Assembly: GCF_025725725.1 (NCBI RefSeq)
Contig: NZ_CP107020.1
Coordinates: forward strand, 558,001 to 622,000
DNA from: Brachybacterium huguangmaarense
GTDB taxonomy: Bacteria > Actinomycetota > Actinomycetes > Actinomycetales > Dermabacteraceae
DNA: 64,000 nt
Reading direction: 5' to 3'
Shown here: in pieces, positions 25,141-33,653 of the stretch
How the letters are laid out: each line of letters opens with the position of its first letter
Position numbering within the stretch: position 1 is the stretch's first letter
Notes under the pieces: generated by a model
Told to the model about the DNA's origin: nothing
Databases searched by the model: none
Seen by the model: only the letters and a program-made list of their open reading frames with translations
Made by a program: the position numbers and the translations under genes

Positions 25141-26898
25141 TCAGACTCCCGGCCCCACCTGCGGGACCTCGGGCACGCGCGACGCGGCCGTCTCGGCGGC
25201 GGCGTCGTCACGGGTGCGCTCGCCCTCGAGGCGGGCCTCGATGAACGCGCGGTAGGTGTCGATCTCGAGCCGGGTGCGCTCGGCATCCCAGTCGAGCTCG
25301 GGGCCGATGAGCGCGGCCACCTCTTCGGCGGCGCCGACGCCGCGGTCGCTCACCTCGTAGTCCAGGCGCATCCGGCGCGTCAGCGCATCGGACAGGTGGC
25401 GCACGCCCTCGGCGCGTGCCGCGTACAGGGCCTCGGCCCGCAGGTAGCGCGGGGCGTGCTCGAGCGGGCGTCCGAGGGAGGCGTCGTCGTCGATGAGGGC
25501 GAGGACGTCGCGGAGGAGGGCGCCGTAGCGCATGAGCAGCCGGTCGACCCGGACCTCGTCGAAGCCGTAGGAGCGCGCGATCTCGGCCTTGGAGGCGACG
25601 AGCTCCTCGTAGCCCTGGGCCCCGATGACGGGCACCGAGGTGGTCAGTGAGGGACGGCCCGCGAAGTCGTCCTTGATCGCGAAGTCGACGACGTCCTCGG
25701 CCATCACCCGGTAGGTCGTGTACTTGCCGCCCGCGATCGCCGAGAGGCCGGGCTCGACGGCCATGACCGTGTGCTCGCGCGAGACCTTGGTCGACGAGCT
25801 GGACTTCTCGCCCTTGCTCACGGGCTGCAGCAGGGGGCGCAGGCCCGCGTAGACGCCGATGACGTCGTCCCGGGTCAGGTCGCTCGTGAGCACGGCGTTG
25901 GCGTGCTCGAGCACGTAGTCGATGTCGTCGCTCGTGGCCGCCGGGTGGGCGACGTCGAGCTTCCACGGGGTGTCGGTCGTGCCGATGATCCAGTACTCGT
26001 CCCACGGGATGATGAACAGGACGGACTTCTCGGTCTGCGTGATGATGCCCGTGCTGGGCGCGGCCGGGATGCGGTCCTTGGCGACCGTGATGTGGACGCC
26101 CTTGGACGCGAGCACCTCGAGCCCGGTCTCGGCGCCGGCGAGCTCCTGCTGGTCCTGGGTCCAGACGCCGCCGGCCAGGATGGTCTGGCGGGCATGGACC
26201 TCGAACTCCTCGCCGCTCTCCTCGACCCGCACGCGCACGCCGATCACGCGGCCCGCGTCGTCGTGGAGGTAGGCGGTGACGGTCGTGTAGTTGGCGACGG
26301 CGGCGTCGAGCTGCGCGGCGGAACGGGCGAGCATGGCGACGAACCGCGCATCGTCCACCTGGGCGTCGTAGTACTCGAGGGCGCCGACGATCTTCTCGCC
26401 GTCGAGAGCCGGGAAGACCGTGAGCATCTTCTTCTGCAGCAGGTGGCGGTGCACGGGGACCGCGCGCTTGCGGCCCACGGACTGCATCGCGTCGTACAGC
26501 GCGACGCCCGCGCCGATGTACGAGCGGTCGATGACCTTGCGGAAGAACGGGAAGACGAACGCGATCGGCTTCACGAGGTGCGGAGCCGTGTGGGTGAGCA
26601 GGAGGTCGCGCTCACGCAGGGCCTCGGCGACGAGCTTGAAGTCGAGCATCTGGAGGTAGCGCAGGCCGCCGTGCATGAGCTTGGACGAGCGCGACGAGGT
26701 GCCGTGGGCGAAGTCGCCGGCCTCGACGAGGCCGACGGACAGGCCGCGGGTGGCGGCGTCGAAGGCGGCACCGGCGCCGGTCACGCCACCGCCCACGACG
26801 AGGACGTCGAGGGGGGCGTCGGCAGTCGCGGCACGCAGACGGTCGAGGTGCTCGCGGCGCGCGGCGGGGCTGAGAGCGGAACGGTTCGTGGACGGCAC
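25141..26898 (-). CDS. glpD: Aerobic glycerol-3-phosphate dehydrogenase
   Basis: FAD-dependent, membrane-associated enzyme oxidising glycerol 3-phosphate to dihydroxyacetone phosphate and passing electrons to the quinone pool (585 aa). The dinucleotide motif VVGGGVTGAG lies at residues 35-43, and TSSRSSKLMHGGLRYLQ is the typical substrate/FAD region. The C-terminal helical domain (from about 400) begins after SAIAGGKYTTYRVMAEDVV. The GTG at 26898 follows AAAGGAG; the frame stays open far upstream but has no better start. It is divergent from a SorC-type regulator with palindromic sites between them. Confidence 0.96.
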   Translation of the reverse strand: MPSTNRSALSPAARREHLDRLRAATADAPLDVLVVGGGVTGAGAAFDAATRGLSVGLVEAGDFAHGTSSRSSKLMHGGLRYLQMLDFKLVAEALRERDLLLTHTAPHLVKPIAFVFPFFRKVIDRSYIGAGVALYDAMQSVGRKRAVPVHRHLLQKKMLTVFPALDGEKIVGALEYYDAQVDDARFVAMLARSAAQLDAAVANYTTVTAYLHDDAGRVIGVRVRVEESGEEFEVHARQTILAGGVWTQDQQELAGAETGLEVLASKGVHITVAKDRIPAAPSTGIITQTEKSVLFIIPWDEYWIIGTTDTPWKLDVAHPAATSDDIDYVLEHANAVLTSDLTRDDVIGVYAGLRPLLQPVSKGEKSSSSTKVSREHTVMAVEPGLSAIAGGKYTTYRVMAEDVVDFAIKDDFAGRPSLTTSVPVIGAQGYEELVASKAEIARSYGFDEVRVDRLLMRYGALLRDVLALIDDDASLGRPLEHAPRYLRAEALYAARAEGVRHLSDALTRRMRLDYEVSDRGVGAAEEVAALIGPELDWDAERTRLEIDTYRAFIEARLEGERTRDDAAAETAASRVPEVPQVGPGV

Positions 26899-26971
26899 GG
26901 GAGCTCCTTTGCATCGGTGGTCTCGTCCGGGGCCCCCGGCGGTCGAGGACGGTGGTTCTGCCTCGGCCGAT

Positions 26972-26985
26972 GGGACGTTCGTCCC
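26972..26985. promoter_or_regulatory. Candidate regulator site, glpD side
   Basis: GGGACGTTCGTCCC is a near-perfect 14-bp palindrome. Its core ACGTTCGT is the reverse complement of the core of the site at 27037-27050, which suggests one protein binds both. It lies 74 bp upstream of the glpD start. Confidence 0.5.
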
Positions 26986-27015
26986 CGTGACGGATGACAC
27001 CATCGTGGTTCGATG

Positions 27016-27029
27016 TGCGTGCTGACGCA
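27016..27029. promoter_or_regulatory. Candidate regulator half-site pair
   Basis: TGCGTGCTGACGCA has inverted arms TGCGT/ACGCA. It begins exactly 21 bp (two helical turns) before the TGCACG palindrome at 27037. Confidence 0.4.
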
Positions 27030-27036
27030 AGCGCGC

Positions 27037-27050
27037 TGCACGAACGTGCA
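27037..27050. promoter_or_regulatory. Candidate regulator operator, regulator side
   Basis: TGCACGAACGTGCA is palindromic except at the central two bases. It lies 23 bp upstream of the regulator's start and shares the core ACGAACGT with the glpD-side site. Confidence 0.55.
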
Positions 27051-27072
27051 AGACTGCGGGGGTGATCCCCCG

Positions 27073-28032
27073 ATGACGGCCTCCACGCGCCACGCCGAGG
27101 CGTTCCGCGCTGCACGGATGTACTACGACGAGGGCCAGACGATGGAGGCCATCGCCGGGACGCTCGGCGTCTCGCGCTCGACGGTCTCGCGTCTGCTGCG
27201 CGACGCCCGCGAGGACGGGCTCGTGCGGATCTCCCTGCACCCTCCGGGGGCACACCGCTCGCGCGACCTGCGCGAGCGGATCCAGGACCGCTTCTCCGTG
27301 GCCACCCGGGTGGTGCCGGCCCCGGCGGGCACGAGCGAGCGCGAGCGCCTGCAGGCGGTGGCCGCGGGCGCCGCCGCCGAGCTCGAGCGCATGCTCGCCC
27401 CCGACATGGCGGTGGGCCTGGCGTGGGGCACGACGGTCGCGGCGGTCGTCGCCGAGCTGAGGCCCCATCCGATGCCGGGGCTGCGGATCGTGCAGCTCAA
27501 CGGCGCGATCAACACCGAGGGCTCGGGCCTCACGTACGTCTCGACCGTGCTCGCGCGCGCCGCCTCGATGTGGGACGCGACGGTCCACCAGTTCCCGGTG
27601 CCCGCGTTCTTCGACTTCGCGGGCACGCGGGAGGCGATGTGGCGCGAGCGCTCCGTGCGGCGCGTGCTCGGGGCGCAGCAGCAGTGCTCGCTCGCGGTGT
27701 TCGGGGTGGGCGCGTTCGACGCCGAGGTCCCCAGCCGCGCCTACACCGCCAACTACCTGACCGAGCAGGACCTGCACTCGCTGCGCGCGGACGGTGCGGT
27801 CGGCGACGTGTGCACGGTGTTCCTGCGGGCGGACGGCTCGTGGCGGGGCATCGGGATGAACGAGCGCTGCTCCGGGCCGAGCCCCGATCAGCTCGCGCGG
27901 ATCCCGCGGCGCCTGCTCATGGCCGCGGGCACCCGCAAGGCCGTGCCCCTGCGGGCCGCGCTCCTGGCCGGCGTCGCGACGGACCTCGTGGTCGACGAGG
28001 TGACGGCCTCGAGCTTGCTCGCGCTCGACTGA
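27073..28032 (+). CDS. SorC/DeoR-type sugar-binding transcriptional regulator, probable glycerol regulator
   Basis: Regulator (319 aa) with an N-terminal HTH (about residues 22-45, MEAIAGTLGVSRSTVSRLLR) and a SorC-type sugar-phosphate-binding domain (GLAWGTTVAAVVAEL near 116-130, then QLNGAINTEGSGLTYV). In this family the effector is usually a phosphorylated sugar or polyol. The divergent glpD gene makes glycerol 3-phosphate or dihydroxyacetone phosphate the likely effector (inference). The ATG at 27073 gives a normal N-terminus. An in-frame ATG at 27013 would place the operators inside the gene and is rejected. Three palindromes lie between it and glpD. Confidence 0.9.
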   Translation: MTASTRHAEAFRAARMYYDEGQTMEAIAGTLGVSRSTVSRLLRDAREDGLVRISLHPPGAHRSRDLRERIQDRFSVATRVVPAPAGTSERERLQAVAAGAAAELERMLAPDMAVGLAWGTTVAAVVAELRPHPMPGLRIVQLNGAINTEGSGLTYVSTVLARAASMWDATVHQFPVPAFFDFAGTREAMWRERSVRRVLGAQQQCSLAVFGVGAFDAEVPSRAYTANYLTEQDLHSLRADGAVGDVCTVFLRADGSWRGIGMNERCSGPSPDQLARIPRRLLMAAGTRKAVPLRAALLAGVATDLVVDEVTASSLLALD

Positions 28033-28354
28033 TCGCGGGGCGGGGGCGCCGGCCGGGCGGGTTCGCGTCGGGATCGCCGTGACCGGTGGCATCCGGGGCC
28101 ATCCGCGCATCGAGATCGCCACAACCTGTCGCTTCCGGGGCCCGCACTTCCAGATCGCCTTATCCGGTGGCATCCGGCGGCCCGCGCATCGAGGTCGCCT
28201 TTTCCGGTGGAATTCCAGGAGGATTCCGCCCGAAAAGGCGATCTCGATCGATGACGCCCCGTCGCAGGGTCTGGCGCCCCGTCGCCTCGCCCGACGCTCC
28301 GCTCTCGCTGCGCACGCCCCGGGACGGCGCCGCCCAGCACTCCGCGCCGATCCG
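28033..28354. repeat. Tandem ~40-bp repeats ending in a long palindrome
   Basis: Four degenerate units starting with GATCGCC or GGTCGCC at 28072, 28114, 28153 and 28193 (periods 42, 39, 40 bp) share a CCGGTGGCATCCGG-like middle. The last unit runs into the palindrome at 28188-28248. The region lies between the convergent regulator and fdhD genes and encodes nothing I can recognise. Confidence 0.6.
28188..28248. terminator. Bidirectional terminator-like palindrome, ATCGAGATCGCC family, copy 1
   Basis: The left arm (28188-28216, ATCGAGGTCGCCTTTTC...) and right arm (28221-28248, ...GAAAAGGCGATCTCGAT) pair over about 28 bp with few mismatches. A close relative occurs at 38823-38909. Confidence 0.6.
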
Positions 28355-29224
28355 TCAGGCGGCGTCGCTCAGGTCGAGGCGCTCCGGGCCCGTGTAGACG
28401 TTCATCCGGCCGTCGCCGTCGTCGCGGCCGCGCAGGAAGCCGACGAGCGTCATGCCGACGCGCTCAGCCGTCTCGATCGCGAGCGAGCTCGCCGCCGAGA
28501 CGCAGGCGAGGAACGGGATGCCGGCCATGTACGCCTTCTGGGCGATCTCGAAGCTCGCGCGCGAGGAGACGAGGAGCAGGCAGTCCGCGGCGGGCAGACG
28601 GTCGTGCAGGAGCGCCCAGCCGATCACCTTGTCGACGGCGTTGTGGCGGCCGACGTCCTCGCGCTGGACCAGGATCTCCCCGTCCGGGGCGATGAGCGCG
28701 GCGCCGTGGATGCCGCCCGTGCGCTGGAACATGACCTGCCCGGCGTCGAAGCGCTGCTGGGCGGCGAACAGGGTCTGCGGGGCGATCGTCCAGTCATGGC
28801 CGAGGGTGTAGCGCCCCTGGGTCTGCACCTCGTCGATGCTCGTGCTGCCGCACACCCCGCACGCCGAGTTCGTGACGACGTTCCTGATGGCGATCGGGGC
28901 GAGCGGACGGATCCGGGTCGCGACGTCCATGACGTTGTAGTTGTTCTCCGGCAGCCCCGTCTCGCCCTGGATCACCGCGCCGTCGCAGTAGCGGGCCTCC
29001 CCCACGTCCTCGCGACCGGCGATGTAGCCCTCGGCGTGGAGGAAGCCGTGGATCAGCTCGACGTCGTGGCCGGGCGTGCGCATCGTCATCGACAGCCGCT
29101 GTCCGTTCAGGCGGATGTCGAGCGGCTCCTCGACGGCGACATGGTCGCCCTTGCGTCCCGCGTAGAGCCGACCGTCGCGGATGCGGACCGTCGTGATGCG
29201 GCGCGCGTCGGTCACTCGTCCCAT
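28355..29224 (-). CDS. fdhD: Formate dehydrogenase accessory sulfurtransferase FdhD
   Basis: Cytosolic sulfurtransferase (289 aa) that sulfurates the molybdenum cofactor for formate dehydrogenase. The essential cysteine motif is at Cys122/Cys125 (TNSACGVCGSTSI), and VQREDVGRHNAVDKVIG is the other family signature. No formate dehydrogenase lies in the window, so its client is elsewhere. The ATG at 29224 starts 10 bp after the stop of the ArsR-type gene on the same strand, with AAGG just upstream. It may be co-transcribed with the SRPBCC-ArsR pair, although no functional link is obvious. Confidence 0.94.
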   Translation of the reverse strand: MGRVTDARRITTVRIRDGRLYAGRKGDHVAVEEPLDIRLNGQRLSMTMRTPGHDVELIHGFLHAEGYIAGREDVGEARYCDGAVIQGETGLPENNYNVMDVATRIRPLAPIAIRNVVTNSACGVCGSTSIDEVQTQGRYTLGHDWTIAPQTLFAAQQRFDAGQVMFQRTGGIHGAALIAPDGEILVQREDVGRHNAVDKVIGWALLHDRLPAADCLLLVSSRASFEIAQKAYMAGIPFLACVSAASSLAIETAERVGMTLVGFLRGRDDGDGRMNVYTGPERLDLSDAA

Positions 29225-29234
29225 GGCCTTGAGA

Positions 29235-29633
29235 CTAGTCGTCCTCCCCGGCCCCGTGATCGTCGGCCCCACGACCATCGGCCTCGCGGCGCTCGGCCTC
29301 GCGCGCGATGCCGGCCAGGCGGCGGTCCCAGCCGCGCGCGACGGCGCCGAGCAGCTCGGAGATCTCGCGGATGCGCTCGGGGCTCACGCGGTGGACGCGG
29401 CGCCGTCCCTCGGGCTGCGAACAGACCAGCTCGGCCTCCTCGAGCCGGCGCACGTGCTTGGCCACGGCCTGCCGGCTGAGGTCGAGGTCGCGCGCAACAG
29501 CCCCCGCGTCGCACGGCTCGACGGCCAGGCGTGCGAGCACGCGGCGCCGCGTGGGGTCCGCGAGGGCCGTGAACACACGGTCGGCCGCGGGCGAGGTGAG
29601 GTCGACCTCGAGGGCCCCGGCCCGAGGGATCAT
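29235..29633 (-). CDS. ArsR-family HTH transcriptional regulator
   Basis: Small winged-helix regulator (132 aa). The HTH occupies about residues 28-75 (PTRRRVLARLAVEP, then LDLSRQAVAKHVRRLEEAELV). No metal-binding cysteines cluster in helix 3, so it is probably not a metal sensor. It belongs to the branch commonly paired with SRPBCC/AHSA1 proteins. It overlaps the upstream SRPBCC gene by ATGA (29630-29633). Its tail is rich in Arg/Asp/Gly. Likely autoregulation through the GTTGCAC sites upstream of the SRPBCC gene is inference. Confidence 0.9.
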   Translation of the reverse strand: MIPRAGALEVDLTSPAADRVFTALADPTRRRVLARLAVEPCDAGAVARDLDLSRQAVAKHVRRLEEAELVCSQPEGRRRVHRVSPERIREISELLGAVARGWDRRLAGIAREAERREADGRGADDHGAGEDD

Positions 29634-30133
29634 CGACCGCCCTGCTCGGCGAGCGTGCGGGCGAGCGTGAGCTCCTCGACCCAGCCGGTGTCGTTGGCCT
29701 CGAAGCGGCGGCGCCGGGTGACCGCATCGGCGTCGAGGCTCGCGAAGCCGGTCTCGCGCACCGTGAGCAGCACGCCGTCGCCGTCGGGCTCGAGGGTGAA
29801 CTCGACGATGTTGGCCGGGGTGTCGGCGAGGGCGCCCGGGTCGCCGCCGAGCCAGCGCATGACGACGCGCCGCGGCGGCTCGAGCACGTCGGTGCGCAGC
29901 TCGAAGGTGCCGTGCACGGGGTCCGTCACGCGGGCCACGTCGCCGTCGACCTCGATGTCGTGGGCGCGGTACTCCCCGTCGTTGATGAACCAGCCGGGCT
30001 CGGACACGATCGACCAGACGGTCTCGGCGCTCGCCGCGATGCGGATGGTGCGCACGATCTCGTCGGGCACGTCGTCGGTGGTCAGCGCGGTGTCGTCGGC
30101 GTCGGGCGACGGCGCGTTCGGGACGGTGGTCAT
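29630..30133 (-). CDS. SRPBCC (AHSA1-like) domain protein
   Basis: Soluble 167-aa protein with an SRPBCC/START-like hydrophobic-cavity fold. The family pattern is visible as IRIAASAETVWSIVSEPGWFINDGEYR at the N-terminus and FTLEPDGDGVLLTVRETGF in the C-terminal half. The ligand is unknown. The ATG at 30133 follows GAGGAG. It is the first gene of a SRPBCC-arsR(-fdhD) series, a recurrent actinobacterial pairing in which the ArsR partner controls the SRPBCC gene. Confidence 0.9.
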   Translation of the reverse strand: MTTVPNAPSPDADDTALTTDDVPDEIVRTIRIAASAETVWSIVSEPGWFINDGEYRAHDIEVDGDVARVTDPVHGTFELRTDVLEPPRRVVMRWLGGDPGALADTPANIVEFTLEPDGDGVLLTVRETGFASLDADAVTRRRRFEANDTGWVEELTLARTLAEQGGR

Positions 30134-30176
30134 GGCGCTCTCCTCGATCGGGCACCCGGGTCGGTGCACCCCGAGC

Positions 30177-30217
30177 GTTGCACGTCCAGTCGCTAAGTGC
30201 AACCCTGCAGTTGCACT
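30177..30217. promoter_or_regulatory. Triple GTTGCAC half-sites, candidate ArsR operator
   Basis: GTTGCAC (30177-30183), GTGCAAC (30197-30203) and GTTGCAC (30210-30216) alternate in orientation. The last two form the palindrome AGTGCAAC-N6-GTTGCACT. The cluster lies 44-84 bp upstream of the SRPBCC start. Confidence 0.5.
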
Positions 30218-30239
30218 CGTGAGCGCACGGCTCACCGCG

Positions 30240-30260
30240 GTCGCGCCGGGCGGGCGCGAC
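30240..30260 (-). terminator. Weak hairpin after the UgpC-type ATPase gene
   Basis: GTCGCGCC (30240-30247) pairs with GGCGCGAC (30253-30260), loop 5 nt, 37 bp beyond the stop of the ATPase gene. Confidence 0.35.
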
Positions 30261-30297
30261 GGCACGAGCCCCCGCGCGGCGACGTCGCGGCGCCTGC

Positions 30298-31413
30298 TCA
30301 CACCGCGGCGGCGTGTCCCCGCTCGTGCCCGAGGGCCTCGCCGCTCTCAGGGTCGAACCACCGCACGTCGTCGGCCACGGGCCGCACCGCGAGGGTCTCC
30401 CCCGGCCTCGCCGACTGCTTGCGGTCCAGCCGCACCACGATGCGGGGCGCGGTGACCTCGACCCCGTCGGCGAGCGCACGGCCCTGCCCGTACGCGAACG
30501 ACTCCGCGCCGAGCGCCTCGACCTGCTCGACGTCGACGTCGAGGGCGCCCGGCGTGCCGGCCGCGACGACCTCCCACTCCTCCGAGCGGATGCCCGCGAC
30601 GACCTGCTCGCCGGCACCGGCGGGCACGGCGAGCTCGACGCCCTCGGCGAGAGCGACCCGGCCGCCCCGCACGGGCGCCGTGAACAGGTTCATCGCCGGG
30701 GAGCCCATGAACGTCGCCACGAACAGGTTGGTGGGGTTCTCGTAGATCTCGGCGGGGGTCGCGACCTGCTGGAGGCGGCCGTCGGACAGGACCGCCACGC
30801 GGTGGCCCATCGTCATGGCCTCGACCTGGTCGTGCGTGACGTACACCGTGGTCACGCCGAGCCGCCGCTGGAGGTCGGCGATCTCCCCGCGGGTCGAGAC
30901 CCGCAGCTTGGCGTCGAGGTTCGACAGCGGCTCGTCCATGCAGAACACCGCCGGGCGCCGCACGATCGCGCGCCCCATCGCGACCCGCTGGCGCTGGCCG
31001 CCCGAGAGCGCCTTGGGCTTGCGGTCGAGCAGGCCGTCGAGGTGGAGGATCCGCGCGGCCTCGTCGACCCGCTGCGCGATCTCCGCCTTCGGCGTCTTGA
31101 CGTTGGCGAGCGCGAACCCCATGTTCTGGCGCACCGACATGTTCGGGTACAGCGCGTAGGACTGGAACACCATGGCCACGTCGCGGTCCTGCGGCGACAG
31201 GCGCGACACGTCGCGCTCGCCGATCAGGATCCGCCCCGCGGTGACCTTCTCGAGCCCGGCGAGCATGCGCAGCGCGGTGGACTTGCCGGACCCCGACGGG
31301 CCGACGAGGACGAGGAACTCCCCGTCGGCGACGTCGAGGTCCAGGGCGTCGACGGACGGCACGTCGTTGCCCGGGTACGTGAGGGTCGCGCCCTCGTAGC
31401 TGACGGATGCCAT
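30298..31413 (-). CDS. ugpC: ABC transporter ATPase, UgpC/MsmK/MalK type
   Basis: Nucleotide-binding subunit (371 aa) of a CUT1-type importer. Walker A is GPSGSGKS (38-45), the Q-loop Gln is in MVFQSYALYP, the signature is LSGGQRQR (136-143) and Walker B ends at Asp160-Glu161 (VFCMDEP). The C-terminal about 130 residues form the regulatory OB/TOBE domain. It is the last gene of the permease-permease-SBP-ATPase operon, starting 7 bp after the SBP stop. It is the only CUT1-type ATPase gene in the window, while two other sugar ABC operons lack one, so it could serve several importers as MsiK does in streptomycetes (inference). The ugpC symbol reflects type and operon context. Confidence 0.88.
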   Translation of the reverse strand: MASVSYEGATLTYPGNDVPSVDALDLDVADGEFLVLVGPSGSGKSTALRMLAGLEKVTAGRILIGERDVSRLSPQDRDVAMVFQSYALYPNMSVRQNMGFALANVKTPKAEIAQRVDEAARILHLDGLLDRKPKALSGGQRQRVAMGRAIVRRPAVFCMDEPLSNLDAKLRVSTRGEIADLQRRLGVTTVYVTHDQVEAMTMGHRVAVLSDGRLQQVATPAEIYENPTNLFVATFMGSPAMNLFTAPVRGGRVALAEGVELAVPAGAGEQVVAGIRSEEWEVVAAGTPGALDVDVEQVEALGAESFAYGQGRALADGVEVTAPRIVVRLDRKQSARPGETLAVRPVADDVRWFDPESGEALGHERGHAAAV

Positions 31414-31420
31414 CAGGCGG

Positions 31421-32728
31421 TCACTTCGCCTTCTTCTCGAGCTGCTCGAGCTTGGGAGCGGCCCAGTCCTGGAGCTCCTTCATGGTCGCGGCCACGTCGG
31501 CGCCCTGCACGATCTTGTCCCACGCGCCGCCGATCTGCTTGCCGCCGCCCGCGATGAACACGCGCGCGTAGTCCTGGGACTTGGTGAAGGGGAGCTGGTC
31601 GAGCGCGGTCTGCGCCTGCGGGGTCTTCTCGAGGTACTGCTTGATGGTGTCGGAGTCGAGGGCGGCCGTCTGCACGGGCATGTAGCCGGTGCCCTGGGCG
31701 AAGGTCGCGGTGTTCTCGACGTTGGTCAGGAAGCCGATGGCCTTGAGGGCGTTCACCTTGCGCTCGTCCGAGATGCCGGCGGGGATCGCGAGGCCCGCGC
31801 CGCCGGTGGGGCAGCTCTCGCCCTTGGGGCCGGGCAGGAAGGCGGTGCCCACCTCGAACTTGCCCGCGGCGGCGTCGAGCACGCCCTTGAGGGAGCCCGT
31901 GGACTCGATCATCGCGGCCGACTGGCCCGAGCTGAACACGGGCGCCGGATCGCTCGAGACGTCGTACAGACCGGTCGCCTTGAAGTCCTGGAGGAGCTGC
32001 GCGGCCTTGATCGAGTTGTCGTCGGTGAAGGTCGGCGTGTAGCCGTCGGAGTAGCCGCCGCCCATCGACCACAGCAGGCCCTGCGCGATCCAGTCGAGGT
32101 AGCCCACGCCGTCGCCCGTCACGAACGAGAGCTGGGCGCCGGCCTTGTCCTTGAGCGTCTGCGCCCACTCGGTGAGCTGCTCCCAGGACTCGGGCCCCTG
32201 GTCGGGCAGGCCCGCCTTCGCCCAGAGGTCCTTGTTGTAGTAGAACAGCGGCGTCGAGCGCGAGTAGGGCAGCGCGTAGTGCTTGTCCTTGAAGGTGTAG
32301 TCGTTGTAGAGCGGCTCGACGTAGCCCGAGGGGTCGACGCCGGCCTTGTCGAAGAGGTCCTCGAGCGGGGCGAGCTGCTCGTTGAGGGCGAAGTTGAACC
32401 AGGTGACGTCCGACAGCACGACGATGTCGGGCAGGGTGCCGCCGGACAGGGCCGCGTTGAACTTCTGCTGGACCTCCTCGTAGTTCTTGCCGCCGTCGAC
32501 GAGGGTGACGGTCACGCCGTCGCTCTGCTTCTCGAAGGCGTCGATGAGCTGCTGCTCGACCTCCTTGGAGCTGCCCGGGTGGTTGGACCAGAACTGGAGC
32601 TTGGTGGCGTCGCCGCTCTGCTCGCTGCCGCCGCCGGTGCCGGCGCACGCGGACAGGGCGAGGGCGCCGGCGGCGCCTCCGAGGCCGAAGAGGCTGCGCC
32701 GGGACAGGCGGGTCTGGCGTGCGTTCAT
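31421..32728 (-). CDS. ugpB: ABC transporter substrate-binding lipoprotein, UgpB-like
   Basis: Extracytoplasmic binding protein (435 aa). The signal peptide has a twin-arginine motif (SRRSLFG) and a lipobox ending at Cys28 (LSACAG). The mature part resembles glycerol-3-phosphate binding proteins: SNHPGSSKEVEQQLIDAFEK near the N-terminus and YALPYSRSTPLFYYNKDLW near residues 150-170. The Arg/Gly-rich C-terminal segment YARVFIAGGGKQI would lie near the ligand. Proximity to glpD-glpF-glpK supports glycerol 3-phosphate or glycerophosphodiesters as ligand, but a sugar cannot be excluded. The ATG at 32728 follows AAGGAG. Confidence 0.82.
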   Translation of the reverse strand: MNARQTRLSRRSLFGLGGAAGALALSACAGTGGGSEQSGDATKLQFWSNHPGSSKEVEQQLIDAFEKQSDGVTVTLVDGGKNYEEVQQKFNAALSGGTLPDIVVLSDVTWFNFALNEQLAPLEDLFDKAGVDPSGYVEPLYNDYTFKDKHYALPYSRSTPLFYYNKDLWAKAGLPDQGPESWEQLTEWAQTLKDKAGAQLSFVTGDGVGYLDWIAQGLLWSMGGGYSDGYTPTFTDDNSIKAAQLLQDFKATGLYDVSSDPAPVFSSGQSAAMIESTGSLKGVLDAAAGKFEVGTAFLPGPKGESCPTGGAGLAIPAGISDERKVNALKAIGFLTNVENTATFAQGTGYMPVQTAALDSDTIKQYLEKTPQAQTALDQLPFTKSQDYARVFIAGGGKQIGGAWDKIVQGADVAATMKELQDWAAPKLEQLEKKAK

Positions 32729-32813
32729 GACTGCTCCTTGGTTCGTAGGTTCGTGAGGCGAGGTCGGGTGAGGGGCGGGACGGGGACGAGCGCGGGCGGG
32801 CGACGGGAGGCGC

Positions 32814-33653
32814 TCAGCCCTTGACGGCGCCCGAGGTGAGGCCCTTGATCATGGGCCGCTGGAGGAAGAGGAAGACGATGAGGATGGGCAGCATGGTGAA
32901 GATCGTGCCGGCCATGATGGGGCCCCAGTTCTGGGTGCCCTCGTTGTTCTGCAGGAGGGTGAGGCCGATCGGCAGGGGCGCGGTGGCCGCCTGGTCGGAC
33001 ATGAGGTAGGGCCAGAGGTACTCGTTCCACTCGTTGACGAGGGTGATGAGGATGAAGGCCACGAGGGTGGGCCAGCTCATCGGCAGGACCACCCGGAACA
33101 GGGTGCGCAGGGGGCCCGCGTTGTCCATGCGCGCCGCCTCGATCACCTCGGTGGGCAGCGACAGGAAGTGGTTGCGCATGAGGAAGGTGCCGAAGGCGAC
33201 GCCCGCGAGCGGGATGATGATGCCGGCGAAGGTGTTGCGCAGCCCGGCCTGCGCGACGAGCGCGTAGTTGGAGATCACCGTGATCTGGTTGGGGATCAGC
33301 AGCGCCGAGACGATCACGACGAACACGATGTTGCGCACCCGCCGCGAGACCTCCGCGAAGACGAGGGCATAGGCGCTGATGACGCCCAGGACCACCTTGA
33401 TGACGGTGAGCGAGCCGGCGATGATCAGCGAGTTGCGGAAGTACGTGAGGAACGGGATCTGGGTGACGAGCGTCCCGTAGTTGTCCGTCGTGAACGGGTG
33501 CGGGACCCACGTGGCCGGCACCGTGTAGATGTCGGACTGGGTCTTGAAGCTCGCGATCGTGATCCACAGCAGCGGCATGCCGATGATGAGCAGCACGACG
33601 AGCATGGCGGCGTAGCCGCCGACCCGGCGCAGGAGCGAGGCGGTCGAGGTCAT
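32814..33653 (-). CDS. ugpE: ABC transporter permease, UgpE-like
   Basis: Second membrane subunit (279 aa, six helices) of the Ugp-like importer. The first helix starts at GGYAAMLVVLLIIGMPLLW, and the EAA loop is VIEAARMDNAGPLRTLFRVVLP. The terminal TSGAVKG is typical of MalG/UgpE proteins. Its start overlaps the upstream permease gene by ATGA (33650-33653), which couples translation. 85 bp separate it from the SBP gene. Confidence 0.88.
   Translation of the reverse strand: MTSTASLLRRVGGYAAMLVVLLIIGMPLLWITIASFKTQSDIYTVPATWVPHPFTTDNYGTLVTQIPFLTYFRNSLIIAGSLTVIKVVLGVISAYALVFAEVSRRVRNIVFVVIVSALLIPNQITVISNYALVAQAGLRNTFAGIIIPLAGVAFGTFLMRNHFLSLPTEVIEAARMDNAGPLRTLFRVVLPMSWPTLVAFILITLVNEWNEYLWPYLMSDQAATAPLPIGLTLLQNNEGTQNWGPIMAGTIFTMLPILIVFLFLQRPMIKGLTSGAVKG

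Noticed and set aside
26899..28173. N-terminal extension of glpD across the regulator gene
   Set aside because: The open frame continues on the minus strand, but the plus strand carries a clear SorC-type regulator and the GTG at 26898 has AAAGGAG upstream.
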